Source: VRUE01 sp036376915 (lineage in GTDB: Bacteria > Actinomycetota > Thermoleophilia > Solirubrobacterales > 70-9). Taken from it: 64,000 nt of DNA. The notes under the pieces are model-generated. The model was given only the letters and a program-made list of their open reading frames with translations. It did not search any database and was not told the DNA's origin. The stretch is taken from contig DASUZK010000059.1 of NCBI GenBank assembly GCA_036376915.1, positions 62,001 to 126,000 on the forward strand. Direction: 5' to 3'. Made by a program: the position numbers and the translations under genes. Positions 42,612 through 50,052 of the stretch are shown piece by piece; position 1 is the stretch's first letter, and every line of letters begins with the position of its first letter.

Positions 42612-43970
42612 GTGCTCGACGTAGAGACTCGCGAGCGCACCGCCGGGCCCGAGCGCGAGCGGATTCTCGCCGCCTTGGTCGAGATCGCCGCCGAGCGCGG
42701 CTATGCCGAGACCACGGTCGAGACGATCCTCGAGAGCGCCGGCCTGGACCGACCCGCCTTCGACCGCCATTTCCGCAGCAAGTACGACTGCTTCCTCACC
42801 GCCTGGCAGGAGATGAACGAGACCTGCATGCAGACGATGCTGGCGGCCTACAACAGCCACGAGCGGTGGCCCGACAAGCTGCGCGCGGTCGCCTGCGAGG
42901 TGGTCGAATCGCTGCGCGGCAACCCCACCCGCGCCACCTTCTCGGTCGAGGTGCTGGCGGCCGGCGACGCCGCCCGCGCCCGGCGCGACATGACGATGCG
43001 GGTGATCGCCTCCCTGATCGACGCCGGCCGCAACGAGATGGAGGACCCCGAGTCCGTTCCCCACACGACCGCGGAGGCGCTGGCTGGTTCGGCCTACGGC
43101 CAGGTCTATTCGAGGATCGTGCAGGGCCGCGGCGACGAGCTGCCCGCCCTGGTGCCGCAGTTGATGTCGGCCGCCGTGATGCCCTATCTGGGTCTGGAGG
43201 CCGCGATGGCCGAGCTGGGTAGGGGGTTCGACCCTCCGGCGCGATATCGTCGGGACGTGGCCAAGCGCACCCCCACGCCAAAGTCCGACCGCGTCACGAG
43301 TGCCGAGGGCTACCCGCCCGAGCTCTCGCGCCTGCCGCCGGGGCGGCACGGCCTGCCGCGCGAGTTCGTCGTCCACAACCAGCGCGAGCGGCTGGTCGCG
43401 GGCCTCGCCGAGGCGATCGCCGAAAACGGCTACTCGGGCACGACGATCGCCCACATCACCAGGCACGCCGCCGTTTCCCGCCGCACCTTCTACGAGCACT
43501 TCTCCAGCAAGGACGAGTGCTTCGTCGCCGCCTACGACACGGTGATGAAGGAACTGCGCGAACGCGTTTCGGAGGGCTTCGAGGAGGCCGAGGACTGGCC
43601 GCACGCCGTGCGCTCCGGGATCGCGGCGATGCTCGCCTTCCTCGCCACCGAGCCGCACCTCGCCCGCCTCTGCATGGTCGAGGCGCTGGTCGCCGGGCCG
43701 GTTGTGGTCGAGCGCTACGACGCCGCGATCAAAAGCTTCGTCCCCTACTTCCAGAGCGGCCGCGAGGGCCGCCCACCCGAGGTTCTCGCCCGCCTCTCGC
43801 CGACCACCGAGGAGGCCCTGGTCGGCGGCATGGTCTCGCTGATCTCCCGCCGCATCATCGCCGGCAAGGCGGAGGAGCTGGAAGAGCTCCTTCCCGACCT
43901 GGTCGAGTTCACCCTCACGCCCTACCTCGGCAGTGAGGAAGCGGCCGAGGTCGCCGCCGAGAAGGACTGA
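42612..43970 (+). CDS. Tandem double TetR regulator (two complete TetR units in one protein)
   Basis: A 452-residue protein made of two TetR units. Unit 1 (about 1-220) has RERILAALVEIAAERGYAE and GLDRPAFDRHFRSKYDCFL. Unit 2 (about 240-452) has RLPPGRHGLPREFVVHNQRE, ENGYSGTTIAHITRHAAVSR and RTFYEHFSSKDECF, ending ELVEFTLTPYLGSEEAAE-like (DLVEFTLTPYLGSEEA). TetR proteins normally dimerise through the ligand domain, so a covalent tandem may act as a built-in pseudo-dimer with unequal halves. GTG start with GGAG six bases upstream. No in-frame stop or ribosome site separates the halves apart from a basic linker (AKRTPTPKSDR). Confidence 0.88.
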   Translation: MLDVETRERTAGPERERILAALVEIAAERGYAETTVETILESAGLDRPAFDRHFRSKYDCFLTAWQEMNETCMQTMLAAYNSHERWPDKLRAVACEVVESLRGNPTRATFSVEVLAAGDAARARRDMTMRVIASLIDAGRNEMEDPESVPHTTAEALAGSAYGQVYSRIVQGRGDELPALVPQLMSAAVMPYLGLEAAMAELGRGFDPPARYRRDVAKRTPTPKSDRVTSAEGYPPELSRLPPGRHGLPREFVVHNQRERLVAGLAEAIAENGYSGTTIAHITRHAAVSRRTFYEHFSSKDECFVAAYDTVMKELRERVSEGFEEAEDWPHAVRSGIAAMLAFLATEPHLARLCMVEALVAGPVVVERYDAAIKSFVPYFQSGREGRPPEVLARLSPTTEEALVGGMVSLISRRIIAGKAEELEELLPDLVEFTLTPYLGSEEAAEVAAEKD

Positions 43971-44063
43971 GCTCGCGCGGGTGCGCTCTGCGCGCGCCAA
44001 GATTGTCTCTTCGGTGACGATGCGCGCACTACAGGTGCGGAAGGTCCTGCGACAATAAGTTCC

Positions 44064-44360
44064 GTGTTCGACCGGCGCCAAACCCTCCGTGAGCTGATTC
44101 GCACCCAGCACAGGGAGTTCATGCTCTACCAGGAAAAGCGGGACGAGGAAAGCCGCAAGCGGGACGAGGAGTTCCGCAGGCGGGGCGAGGAGATGCGGGA
44201 GTTCAACCGCGAGATCCTCCTGCGCAACGAGAAGGTCTACACGGCCGTGATCGCCGAGCTGGAGCAAGGCCGGAAGCAGCTGGAGGAAGGAACCAAGCAG
44301 ATCCAGGCGAACACGCGAGCGGTCCTGAGCGTGCTCGACCGGCTCGACGAAGCCGCTTGA
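44064..44360 (+). CDS. Small coiled-coil protein of unknown function
   Basis: A 98-residue, almost wholly helical and charged protein: EFMLYQEKRDEESRKRDEEF, RRRGEEMREFNREILLRNEK and later ELEQGRKQLEEGTKQIQANT. Repeats of RDEE(S/F)RKR give a heptad coiled coil. No membrane helix or known domain. The GTG start follows a region with no clear ribosome site. A T-tract terminator follows directly, so it is a single-gene unit, lying between the TetR cluster and the OLD-family gene. Confidence 0.7.
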   Translation: MFDRRQTLRELIRTQHREFMLYQEKRDEESRKRDEEFRRRGEEMREFNREILLRNEKVYTAVIAELEQGRKQLEEGTKQIQANTRAVLSVLDRLDEAA

Positions 44361-44365
44361 CTACG

Positions 44366-44398
44366 TCCCAGCTCTGTGGTTTCCACTGGGATGTTTTT
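44366..44398 (+). terminator. Rho-independent terminator
   Basis: TCCCAG (44366-44371) pairs with CTGGGA (44386-44391), with an inner TGG/CCA pairing, and TTTTT follows at 44394-44398. It sits six bases after the coiled-coil gene stop. It is the only clear stem plus T tract in the window. Confidence 0.8.
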
Positions 44399-44472
44399 CG
44401 ACGGCTGGGACAGCGAGGTGGGCGGCGTACCGCATCTCCACTCCGCAGTTACCTGATAAACGTTCTGAGCTA

Positions 44473-46017
44473 GTGCAGATCGCAAAGATCAGGAAAATTC
44501 GCAACTTCCGCTCATTGCGGGAAGTCGGACCACTCGAGCTCGGCGATATAACCGTGTTCGTCGGCTCCAACAACTCGGGTAAGTCCTCGATCCTGCAGGC
44601 GGTCCTCCTCCTGCAGCAGGGCTTCGCGGCCAATGGGCGACAGGTGCGCTTGGGTGAATCCGAGGCTGAAATCAGCCTCCGGATGAAGGGACTGCAGGGG
44701 TTCTCGGGTTGGGGAACGAATTTGCGGAGCGACGCGGGAATGATCGAGATCAAGCTCGGTCTCGAGAGCAACCTGTCGCTTACGGTTGAAACTCCCACCG
44801 ACGAAACCCGGCTCGTTGACCGTATTCCCGATCGGGAGCCCAACCACCTGCTCGTTCCCTTCCTGTCGCAACGCCGGCCCGAAACGTTCAACGAAGACGT
44901 TCGAGAAGAGAACGCCAACGGCGTTCATCCGGACATGCGGTTTCTTGCCGCCAAACTAACTCGGGTAGGACAGTCGGCTCATCCCGGCCACGCCGCATAC
45001 GCCGAAGCATGCAGGCAGATCCTCGGTGTCGTCGTGACTGCCATTCCCTCCCCGAACGGCCAGATACCGGGTGTCTTCGTCGGGTCGTCGGAAAATATCG
45101 CCCTGGCTGACATGGGGGCAGGAGTAACGCAAGTAGTCGGCCTGCTCGCCGACCTAGCGCTTGCGAGGAACAAGATCTTCGTGATAGAGGAGCCGGAGAA
45201 CGATCTGCACCCCGCTGCCCTTCGTGCGTTGCTTGACTTGATCGTTGAGTCCGCTCGGGAAAACCAATTTCTTGTCAGCACCCATTCAAACCTCGTCCTG
45301 CGTCACCTCGGCTCACAGCCGAAGACCCGCATCTTCCATGTCGAGGCTGACAAAGACGCAGCGTGGCCTCCCGCGACAGCCATTCGAGAAGTGGCGCCAG
45401 AGCCAGCCGCACGTAGCGAGGTACTGATCAGCCTAGGTTACGAGTTGCGGGACTTCGAGTTCTTCGATGGCTGGTTGTTCCTCGAGGAGTCTTCGGCCGA
45501 AAGCATCATTCGTGACTATTTGATCCCATGGTTCGTCCCTGACCTGGGCGGCAGGCTACGAACCGTCTCGGCTCGCGGCGTCAGTCGTGTTGCCCCGATT
45601 TTCGAGGACTTCGAGCGACTGGTCCTCTTCACGCATCTCGAGCAGCGCTACCGGAATCGGGCGTGGGTCGTAGTTGACGGTGACGAAGCTGGAACGGCCG
45701 TTATCGGGGAACTACGCGATCGTTATTCAAGTGGCTGGATGGCGGATCGCTTCCGGGCGCTGAGCGAGAGTGCTTTCGAGCGCTATTACCCCGCGACGTT
45801 TGACGAACGGACGGATGCGGTGCTTGGCGAGACGGACAAGCGCCGCCGGCGCGAGCTGAAGTTGGAGCTACTCAAGGATGTACTTGCATGGATAGAACAC
45901 GCGCCTGACGTGGCAAAGGCAGAATTCGAGCACTCCGCAGCGGAGATCATCGCAATCTTGCGAGAGATCGAGACGGTGCTCAACTCAGCTCACACCGCCG
46001 ATTCTGTCACCGCCTGA
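44473..46017 (+). CDS. OLD-family ATP-dependent nuclease (AAA ATPase plus TOPRIM)
   Basis: A 514-residue protein. The N-terminal ATPase has NFRSLREVGPLELG, Walker A VGSNNSGKSSIL (31-40), a signature-like ADMGAGVTQVVGLL, Walker B IFVIEEPENDLHPAALRALL and the switch LVSTHSNLVLRHL. The C-terminal half has TOPRIM features: an acidic LFLEESSAESI and VVVDGDEAG. OLD nucleases act in phage exclusion and, with partners, in Gabija and some retron systems. No UvrD-like helicase or reverse transcriptase is adjacent, so it is a lone (class 1-like) member. Codon use is visibly less GC-rich than its neighbours, which suggests recent transfer. GTG start. Confidence 0.87.
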   Translation: MQIAKIRKIRNFRSLREVGPLELGDITVFVGSNNSGKSSILQAVLLLQQGFAANGRQVRLGESEAEISLRMKGLQGFSGWGTNLRSDAGMIEIKLGLESNLSLTVETPTDETRLVDRIPDREPNHLLVPFLSQRRPETFNEDVREENANGVHPDMRFLAAKLTRVGQSAHPGHAAYAEACRQILGVVVTAIPSPNGQIPGVFVGSSENIALADMGAGVTQVVGLLADLALARNKIFVIEEPENDLHPAALRALLDLIVESARENQFLVSTHSNLVLRHLGSQPKTRIFHVEADKDAAWPPATAIREVAPEPAARSEVLISLGYELRDFEFFDGWLFLEESSAESIIRDYLIPWFVPDLGGRLRTVSARGVSRVAPIFEDFERLVLFTHLEQRYRNRAWVVVDGDEAGTAVIGELRDRYSSGWMADRFRALSESAFERYYPATFDERTDAVLGETDKRRRRELKLELLKDVLAWIEHAPDVAKAEFEHSAAEIIAILREIETVLNSAHTADSVTA

Positions 46018-46697
46018 GTCGCCGCGACTCCCGCGCACGCACACGGCTCCGGCATCGGGAAGAGGCGGAGAAAGCGCTTGACTGGCTGCTTGGGGCCCTC
46101 GATCTCGAACGCGCCGGAGATTAGGGCCTCGTCGAGGGGGAGCTGGCCGGTGAGGACCGCGGCGAGAGTGGAGGCGTCCGGGACGGCGATCGTGGCCTCC
46201 GGGTCCTCGGCTGGGCCCCGGGCCAGGTCGAGCTCTTCTCCGGCGACGCCGACGCGGAAGCTCTCCTCGCCGATCCGCAGCCCATAGGCCGCCTCCAGGC
46301 CGGCGGCCGCCCCGGGGTCGAAGAGGGAGCGCAGGGCCAGCACTATCGAGTCCGGGCCGATCTCCTGTGAGTCCGGCGGGATCGGCGAGCGCGCCCCCCA
46401 GGTGCCCAGCTCGGTCACGATCGGCTCCAGCTCGCGGCCCCACTCGGTCAGCTCGTAGACGGTCGAGCCGTACGGTGGGGGAAGCTTTCGCTTGCGCACG
46501 ACCGCCGCCTGCTCGAGGTCGCGAAGGCGCTCTGCCAGGATGTTGGGGCTGGCGTGCGGCAGGCCGGTACGCAGGTCCGTGAAGCGCTTCGGGCCGAGCA
46601 GGAGCTCGCGTACGACCAGCAGCGACCAGCGCTCTCCGACGACGTCCAGGGCGTGAGCGAAGCGGCAAGCCTCGCCGTATGTGCGCTTGCCGGCCAT
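45990..46697 (-). CDS. HxlR family transcriptional regulator with C-terminal sterol-carrier-like domain
   Basis: A 235-residue protein. The winged-helix part has RFAHALDVVGERWSLLVVRE, LLLGPKRFTDLRTGLPHASPN (split for length), LAERLRDLEQAAVVRKRKLP and YGSTVYELTEWGRELEPI, all typical of HxlR. The C-terminal half (EATIAVPDASTLAAVLTGQL and ALISGAFEIEGP) resembles the SCP-2-type domain often fused to this subfamily. It probably represses the divergent drug exporter at 46807. ATG at 46697 is used; a TTG two codons upstream is possible. Its 3' end overlaps the OLD gene by 28 bases. Confidence 0.9.
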   Translation of the reverse strand: MAGKRTYGEACRFAHALDVVGERWSLLVVRELLLGPKRFTDLRTGLPHASPNILAERLRDLEQAAVVRKRKLPPPYGSTVYELTEWGRELEPIVTELGTWGARSPIPPDSQEIGPDSIVLALRSLFDPGAAAGLEAAYGLRIGEESFRVGVAGEELDLARGPAEDPEATIAVPDASTLAAVLTGQLPLDEALISGAFEIEGPKQPVKRFLRLFPMPEPCACAGVAATQAVTESAV

Positions 46698-46729
46698 GGT
46701 CAAATGTTAAGCGCAGTGATACAAAATTG

Positions 46730-46743
46730 CAACTGGGTAGTTG
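46730..46743. promoter_or_regulatory. Putative HxlR operator in an AT-rich divergent promoter region
   Basis: CAACT-GGGT-AGTTG is an exact 5-bp dyad in the middle of the unusually AT-rich gap (46698-46806) between the regulator and the exporter gene. HxlR proteins often control the gene transcribed away from them. AAGGAGGT before 46807 is a strong ribosome site for the exporter. Confidence 0.5.
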
Positions 46744-46806
46744 TTTTTCTGAACTATTTGCTAGGGTGCGGCAAGCCGAGCAAGCGACGACGAAGGAGGT
46801 CGAGCG

Positions 46807-48315
46807 ATGACCGCCGAGACCGCAAGCAGCACGCCAATCGAGGGGGTCGACGACCGCAAGCGCTGGCTCGCGCTCTACGTCCTCTGCGCGGGGATGCTGA
46901 TGATCGTCCTCGACGTGACGATCGTCAACGTCGCCCTGCCGACGATCCAGGACAGTCTCGGCTTCTCCCAGAGCGGCCTCGCCTGGGTGGTCAACGCCTA
47001 CCTGATCCCCTTCGGCGGCCTGCTGCTGCTGGCCGGACGGCTCGGCGACCTGCTCGGGCAGCGGCGCATGTTCTTGATCGGCCTCGGCGTCTTCACCGCC
47101 GCCTCGCTGCTGTGCGCCGTTGCGGAGAGCCAGGCGATGTTGATCGGCGGCCGCTTCTTCGCCGGCGTCGGCGGCGCGATCGCCTCGGCCGTGATCCTCG
47201 GCATGATCGTGACCCTGTTCCCCGAGCCGCGCGAGCAAGCGAAAGCGATCGGCGTCTACGGCTTCGTCGCCTCGGCCGGCGGCTCGATCGGGCTGCTCCT
47301 CGGCGGCGCCCTGACCCAGGCGATCAGCTGGCACTGGATCTTCATCATCAACCTGCCGATCGGGATCGCCACCGCCTACGGCGCCCTGCGCCTGGTCGAG
47401 GGGAAGCCCGGGATCGGCTTCAAGGCCGGCGCCGACATCCCCGGCGCGGCGCTGATCACCAGCTCGCTGATGCTCGGCGTCTACACCATCCTCGGCATCA
47501 GCGAGCACGGCTGGGGCTCGGCCCAGACCCTCGCGCTGAGCGCGATCTCATTCGTCCTCGGCGCCGCCTTCATCGCCCGCCAGGCGCGGATCGAGAACCC
47601 GCTGATGCCGCTGCGACTCTTCCGCTCGCGCAACGTCGCCGGCGCCAACACGATCCAGGCGCTGCTGGTCGCCGGCATGTTCGGCATGTTCTTCCTCGGT
47701 GCCCTCTACCTGCAGCGGATCCTCGGCTACGACGCGCTCGAGGTCGGCCTCGCCTTCCTGCCGGCGACGATCGTGATGGGCACGCTCTCGCTCGGCTTCT
47801 CGGAAAAGCTGATCATGCGCTTCGGCCCGAAGACGACCCTGATCCCCGGCGTGATCATCGTCGGCGCCGGGCTGCTGCTCTTCGCCCGCACGCCGGTCGA
47901 CGGCGACTACCTCGGTGACCTCCTGGCCCCGATGCTGCTGGTCGGCCTCGGCGTCGGCACCGCCTTTCCCTCGCTGATGACGCTGGCGATGTCCGGCGCG
48001 ACGCAGGAGGACTCGGGCCTCGCCTCCGGCCTGGTCAACACCAGCATGCAGGTGGGCGGCGCGATCGGCCTGGCCGTGCTGGCGACGCTGGCGACCGAGC
48101 GCACCGACAGCCAGCTCGCCGAGGGCGCCGGGCAGCTTGCGGCGCTCAACTCCGGCTACCACCTCGCCTACGTCGTCGGCGCGATCCTGGTCGCGATCGC
48201 CACCGTGATCGCGGTGACGGTGCTGAAGCCGGCGCCGATGCCCTCGCCGGAGGAGATGGCGGCGATGCAGCCCGAGCTCCCGGACGAGCGCGAGCCCGCC
48301 TACTCCGAGGCCTGA
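46807..48315 (+). CDS. MFS multidrug exporter, DHA2 (EmrB/QacA) family
   Basis: A 502-residue transporter with about 14 membrane helices, which marks the DHA2 drug:proton antiporter family. Motif D1/C-like strings are MLMIVLDVTIVNVALPTIQD, WVVNAYLIPFGGLLLLAGRLGDLLG (motif A region RLGDLLGQRRMF), GAIASAVILGMI and GGSIGLLLGGALTQAISWHW. It exports hydrophobic or cationic compounds; the substrate is unknown. Divergent from the HxlR gene, which is its probable repressor. The stop overlaps the convergent sigma-factor gene by 16 bases. Confidence 0.93.
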   Translation: MTAETASSTPIEGVDDRKRWLALYVLCAGMLMIVLDVTIVNVALPTIQDSLGFSQSGLAWVVNAYLIPFGGLLLLAGRLGDLLGQRRMFLIGLGVFTAASLLCAVAESQAMLIGGRFFAGVGGAIASAVILGMIVTLFPEPREQAKAIGVYGFVASAGGSIGLLLGGALTQAISWHWIFIINLPIGIATAYGALRLVEGKPGIGFKAGADIPGAALITSSLMLGVYTILGISEHGWGSAQTLALSAISFVLGAAFIARQARIENPLMPLRLFRSRNVAGANTIQALLVAGMFGMFFLGALYLQRILGYDALEVGLAFLPATIVMGTLSLGFSEKLIMRFGPKTTLIPGVIIVGAGLLLFARTPVDGDYLGDLLAPMLLVGLGVGTAFPSLMTLAMSGATQEDSGLASGLVNTSMQVGGAIGLAVLATLATERTDSQLAEGAGQLAALNSGYHLAYVVGAILVAIATVIAVTVLKPAPMPSPEEMAAMQPELPDEREPAYSEA

Positions 48316-49541
48316 GCCAGGCGACGCTCGATCAAGCGGCGCTCGACCGGGTTGGCGGTCAGCTCGAGCGCCAGCCGGTAGGACTCCGCCGCCTCGCCGA
48401 GCCGGCCGAGCCGGCGCAGCAGGTCGGCGCGGGCGGCGTGCAGCGGCTGGTAGCCGTCGAGGCCCTCGATCGCCTCGACCAGCTCCAGGCCCCGCTCCGG
48501 CCCCTCGCTCATCGCCACGGCGACGGCGCGGTTGAGCTCGATCACGGGGCTCGGGGCCACCTCCATGTGCCAGGCGTAGAGGCGGGCGATCAGCGCCCAG
48601 TTTGTCTCCTCCGCGCCGGCGGCTTCGCCGTGCACCGCCGCGATCCGGGCCTGGATCGTGTACGGGCCGCCGGGCCCGGCCGCTCCCGCCTCGCGTGAGA
48701 GCCCCGTGCCCTCGGCGATCCGCTCGCGGTTCCAGAGCGAGCGATCCTGGTCCTCGAGCAGGACCGCTTCGCCCTGCTCGTCGACCCGTGCCTCCCGTCG
48801 CGCGTCGGTGAGCAGCATCAGCGCCAGCAGGCCCCGCGCCTCGGGCTCGCGCGGCAGCATCGTGACCAGGACGCGGCCGAGGCGGATCGCCTCCTCGCTC
48901 AGCTCGACCCGGACCAGCTCCTCGCTGCTCGAAGCCAGGTAGCCCTCGTTGAAGATCAGGTAGAGGGTCGCCAGCACCGCCGGCAGGCGCTCCGGCATCT
49001 GCTCGGTCCCTGGCACCTCGTAGGGGATCTCGTTGGCGGCGATCTTGCGCTTGGCGCGGACCAGCCGCTGCGCCATCGCGCCCTCGCCGGCGAGGAAGGC
49101 GCGGGCGATCTCGGCCGTGGTGAGGCCGCCGAGGCTGCGCAGGGTGAGCGCGACCCGCGCCTCGATCGCCAGGGAGGGGTGGCAGCAGGTGAAGATCAGG
49201 CGCAGGCGGTCGTCCTCGATCTCCCCGGCACGCTCGCCGGGGCCCGGCTCGGGCTCGGCGTGGAGCGCTTCCAGCCGGCCCAGCGCCGCCACCTTGTCGC
49301 GCAGGACGCCGGCCCGGCGCAGGCGGTCGATCGCTCGGTTGCGCGCGACCTGCGTGATCCAGGCGCCCGGGTTGTCAGGGACCCCCTCCGCCGGCCAGCG
49401 CTCGAGGGCGACGAGGAAGGCCTCCTGCACGACCTCTTCAGCGAGGTCGAAGTCGCCGGTGACGCGGATCAGCGTCGCGACCGCGCGCCCCGACTCGTGC
49501 CGGAAGGTGCGGTCGACGACGCTGTCGCGGGCCGCGGCTAC
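48300..49541 (-). CDS. ECF-type sigma factor, ECF42 group (with TPR-like C-terminal domain)
   Basis: About 413 residues if begun at 49541. The sigma-2 region includes RAVATLIRVTGDFDLAEEVV and QEAFLVALERWPAEGVPDNP, with PGAWITQVARNRAIDRLRRA; sigma-4 includes LRSLGGLTTAEIARAFLAGE and AMAQRLVRAKRKI. The long C-terminal domain (YLIFNEGYLASSS, RLYAWHMEVAPSPVIELNRA) is that of ECF42 sigma factors, which regulate neighbouring YCII/DGPF genes, as here. No ATG, GTG or TTG occurs in frame upstream of 49430, which is inside region 2. GTA at 49539-49541 follows GGCGGAG by five bases and overlaps the YCII stop, so it is the best-placed start. Confidence 0.85.
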   Translation of the reverse strand, partial: VAAARDSVVDRTFRHESGRAVATLIRVTGDFDLAEEVVQEAFLVALERWPAEGVPDNPGAWITQVARNRAIDRLRRAGVLRDKVAALGRLEALHAEPEPGPGERAGEIEDDRLRLIFTCCHPSLAIEARVALTLRSLGGLTTAEIARAFLAGEGAMAQRLVRAKRKIAANEIPYEVPGTEQMPERLPAVLATLYLIFNEGYLASSSEELVRVELSEEAIRLGRVLVTMLPREPEARGLLALMLLTDARREARVDEQGEAVLLEDQDRSLWNRERIAEGTGLSREAGAAGPGGPYTIQARIAAVHGEAAGAEETNWALIARLYAWHMEVAPSPVIELNRAVAVAMSEGPERGLELVEAIEGLDGYQPLHAARADLLRRLGRLGEAAESYRLALELTANPVERRLIERRLAQASE

Positions 49542-49915
49542 GAGCGCTCCGCCTTTTCCAGCAGTTCCTTGCCGTCCTTGACCATCGGCCGGATTTCGAC
49601 GTGGCCGCTCTTCAGCGGGACCTTCTTCGCCCAGGCCAGGGCGTCGTCGAGGCTCTCCACCTCGATCATCCAGAAGCCCGCCAGCTGCTCCTTGGTCTCG
49701 GCGAAAGGGCCGTCGGTCACGAGCGGCTCGCCCTCGCCGTAGTGCACGGTGGTGCCGGTGGCGCGCTCCTGCAGGCCGGCGCCGGTGACCATGGCACCGG
49801 CCTCGGTCAGCTCGGCGTTGAACTGCCCCATCTCGGAGAGGTTCCGCTTCACCTCCTCGGGGGTGACGTCCTCCCAGCTGCGCTCCTCGCTGATCAGGGC
49901 AAGCATGAATTGCAT
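49538..49915 (-). CDS. YCII/DGPF domain protein
   Basis: A 125-residue protein of the YciI-related family named for its DGPF motif, visible as LVTDGPFAETKEQLAGFWMI. The start QFMLALISEERSW and the segment MVTGAGLQ fit the ferredoxin-like fold. These proteins are paired with ECF42 sigma factors, being part of the sigma factor's regulon; the role is unknown, though related YciI has dehalogenase-like hydrolase activity. Its TAG overlaps the probable GTA start of the sigma gene, so the pair is translationally linked. The family usually shows this order. Confidence 0.9.
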   Translation of the reverse strand: MQFMLALISEERSWEDVTPEEVKRNLSEMGQFNAELTEAGAMVTGAGLQERATGTTVHYGEGEPLVTDGPFAETKEQLAGFWMIEVESLDDALAWAKKVPLKSGHVEIRPMVKDGKELLEKAERS

Positions 49916-50000
49916 CGCGATCCTCCTGTCTCGTGAGCGACGCCGGTCGCCGCTCTCACCCTAACGACGAACCGGAACCGCTCAGATCGACACCCTCATC

Positions 50001-50052
50001 CGCTGACTTCTCCTTTCCCTGTGTATATGCACGGGAAAAGGCGAAGTCAGCG
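50001..50052. terminator. Imperfect 19/20-bp inverted repeat downstream of an alpha/beta hydrolase gene
   Basis: CGCTGACTTC (50001-50010) pairs perfectly with 50043-50052; after one mismatch the pairing continues CCTTTCCC against GGGAAAAGG, and GTG/CAC closes the loop. The right arm runs over the hydrolase stop codon (50047-50049). As a terminator for the minus-strand hydrolase it would give a long stem. The string GCGAAGTCAGCG is shared with 30005-30016. Confidence 0.7.

Noticed and set aside
43971..44063. GC-rich dyads (TGCGCGC / GCGCGCA) after the tandem TetR gene
   Set aside because: The pairing is short and could arise by chance in sequence of this composition; no T tract.
44064..46017. 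Gabija or retron system around the OLD-family gene
   Set aside because: No UvrD-type helicase, reverse transcriptase or msr/msd-like RNA is visible beside it; the upstream coiled-coil gene is closed off by a terminator.
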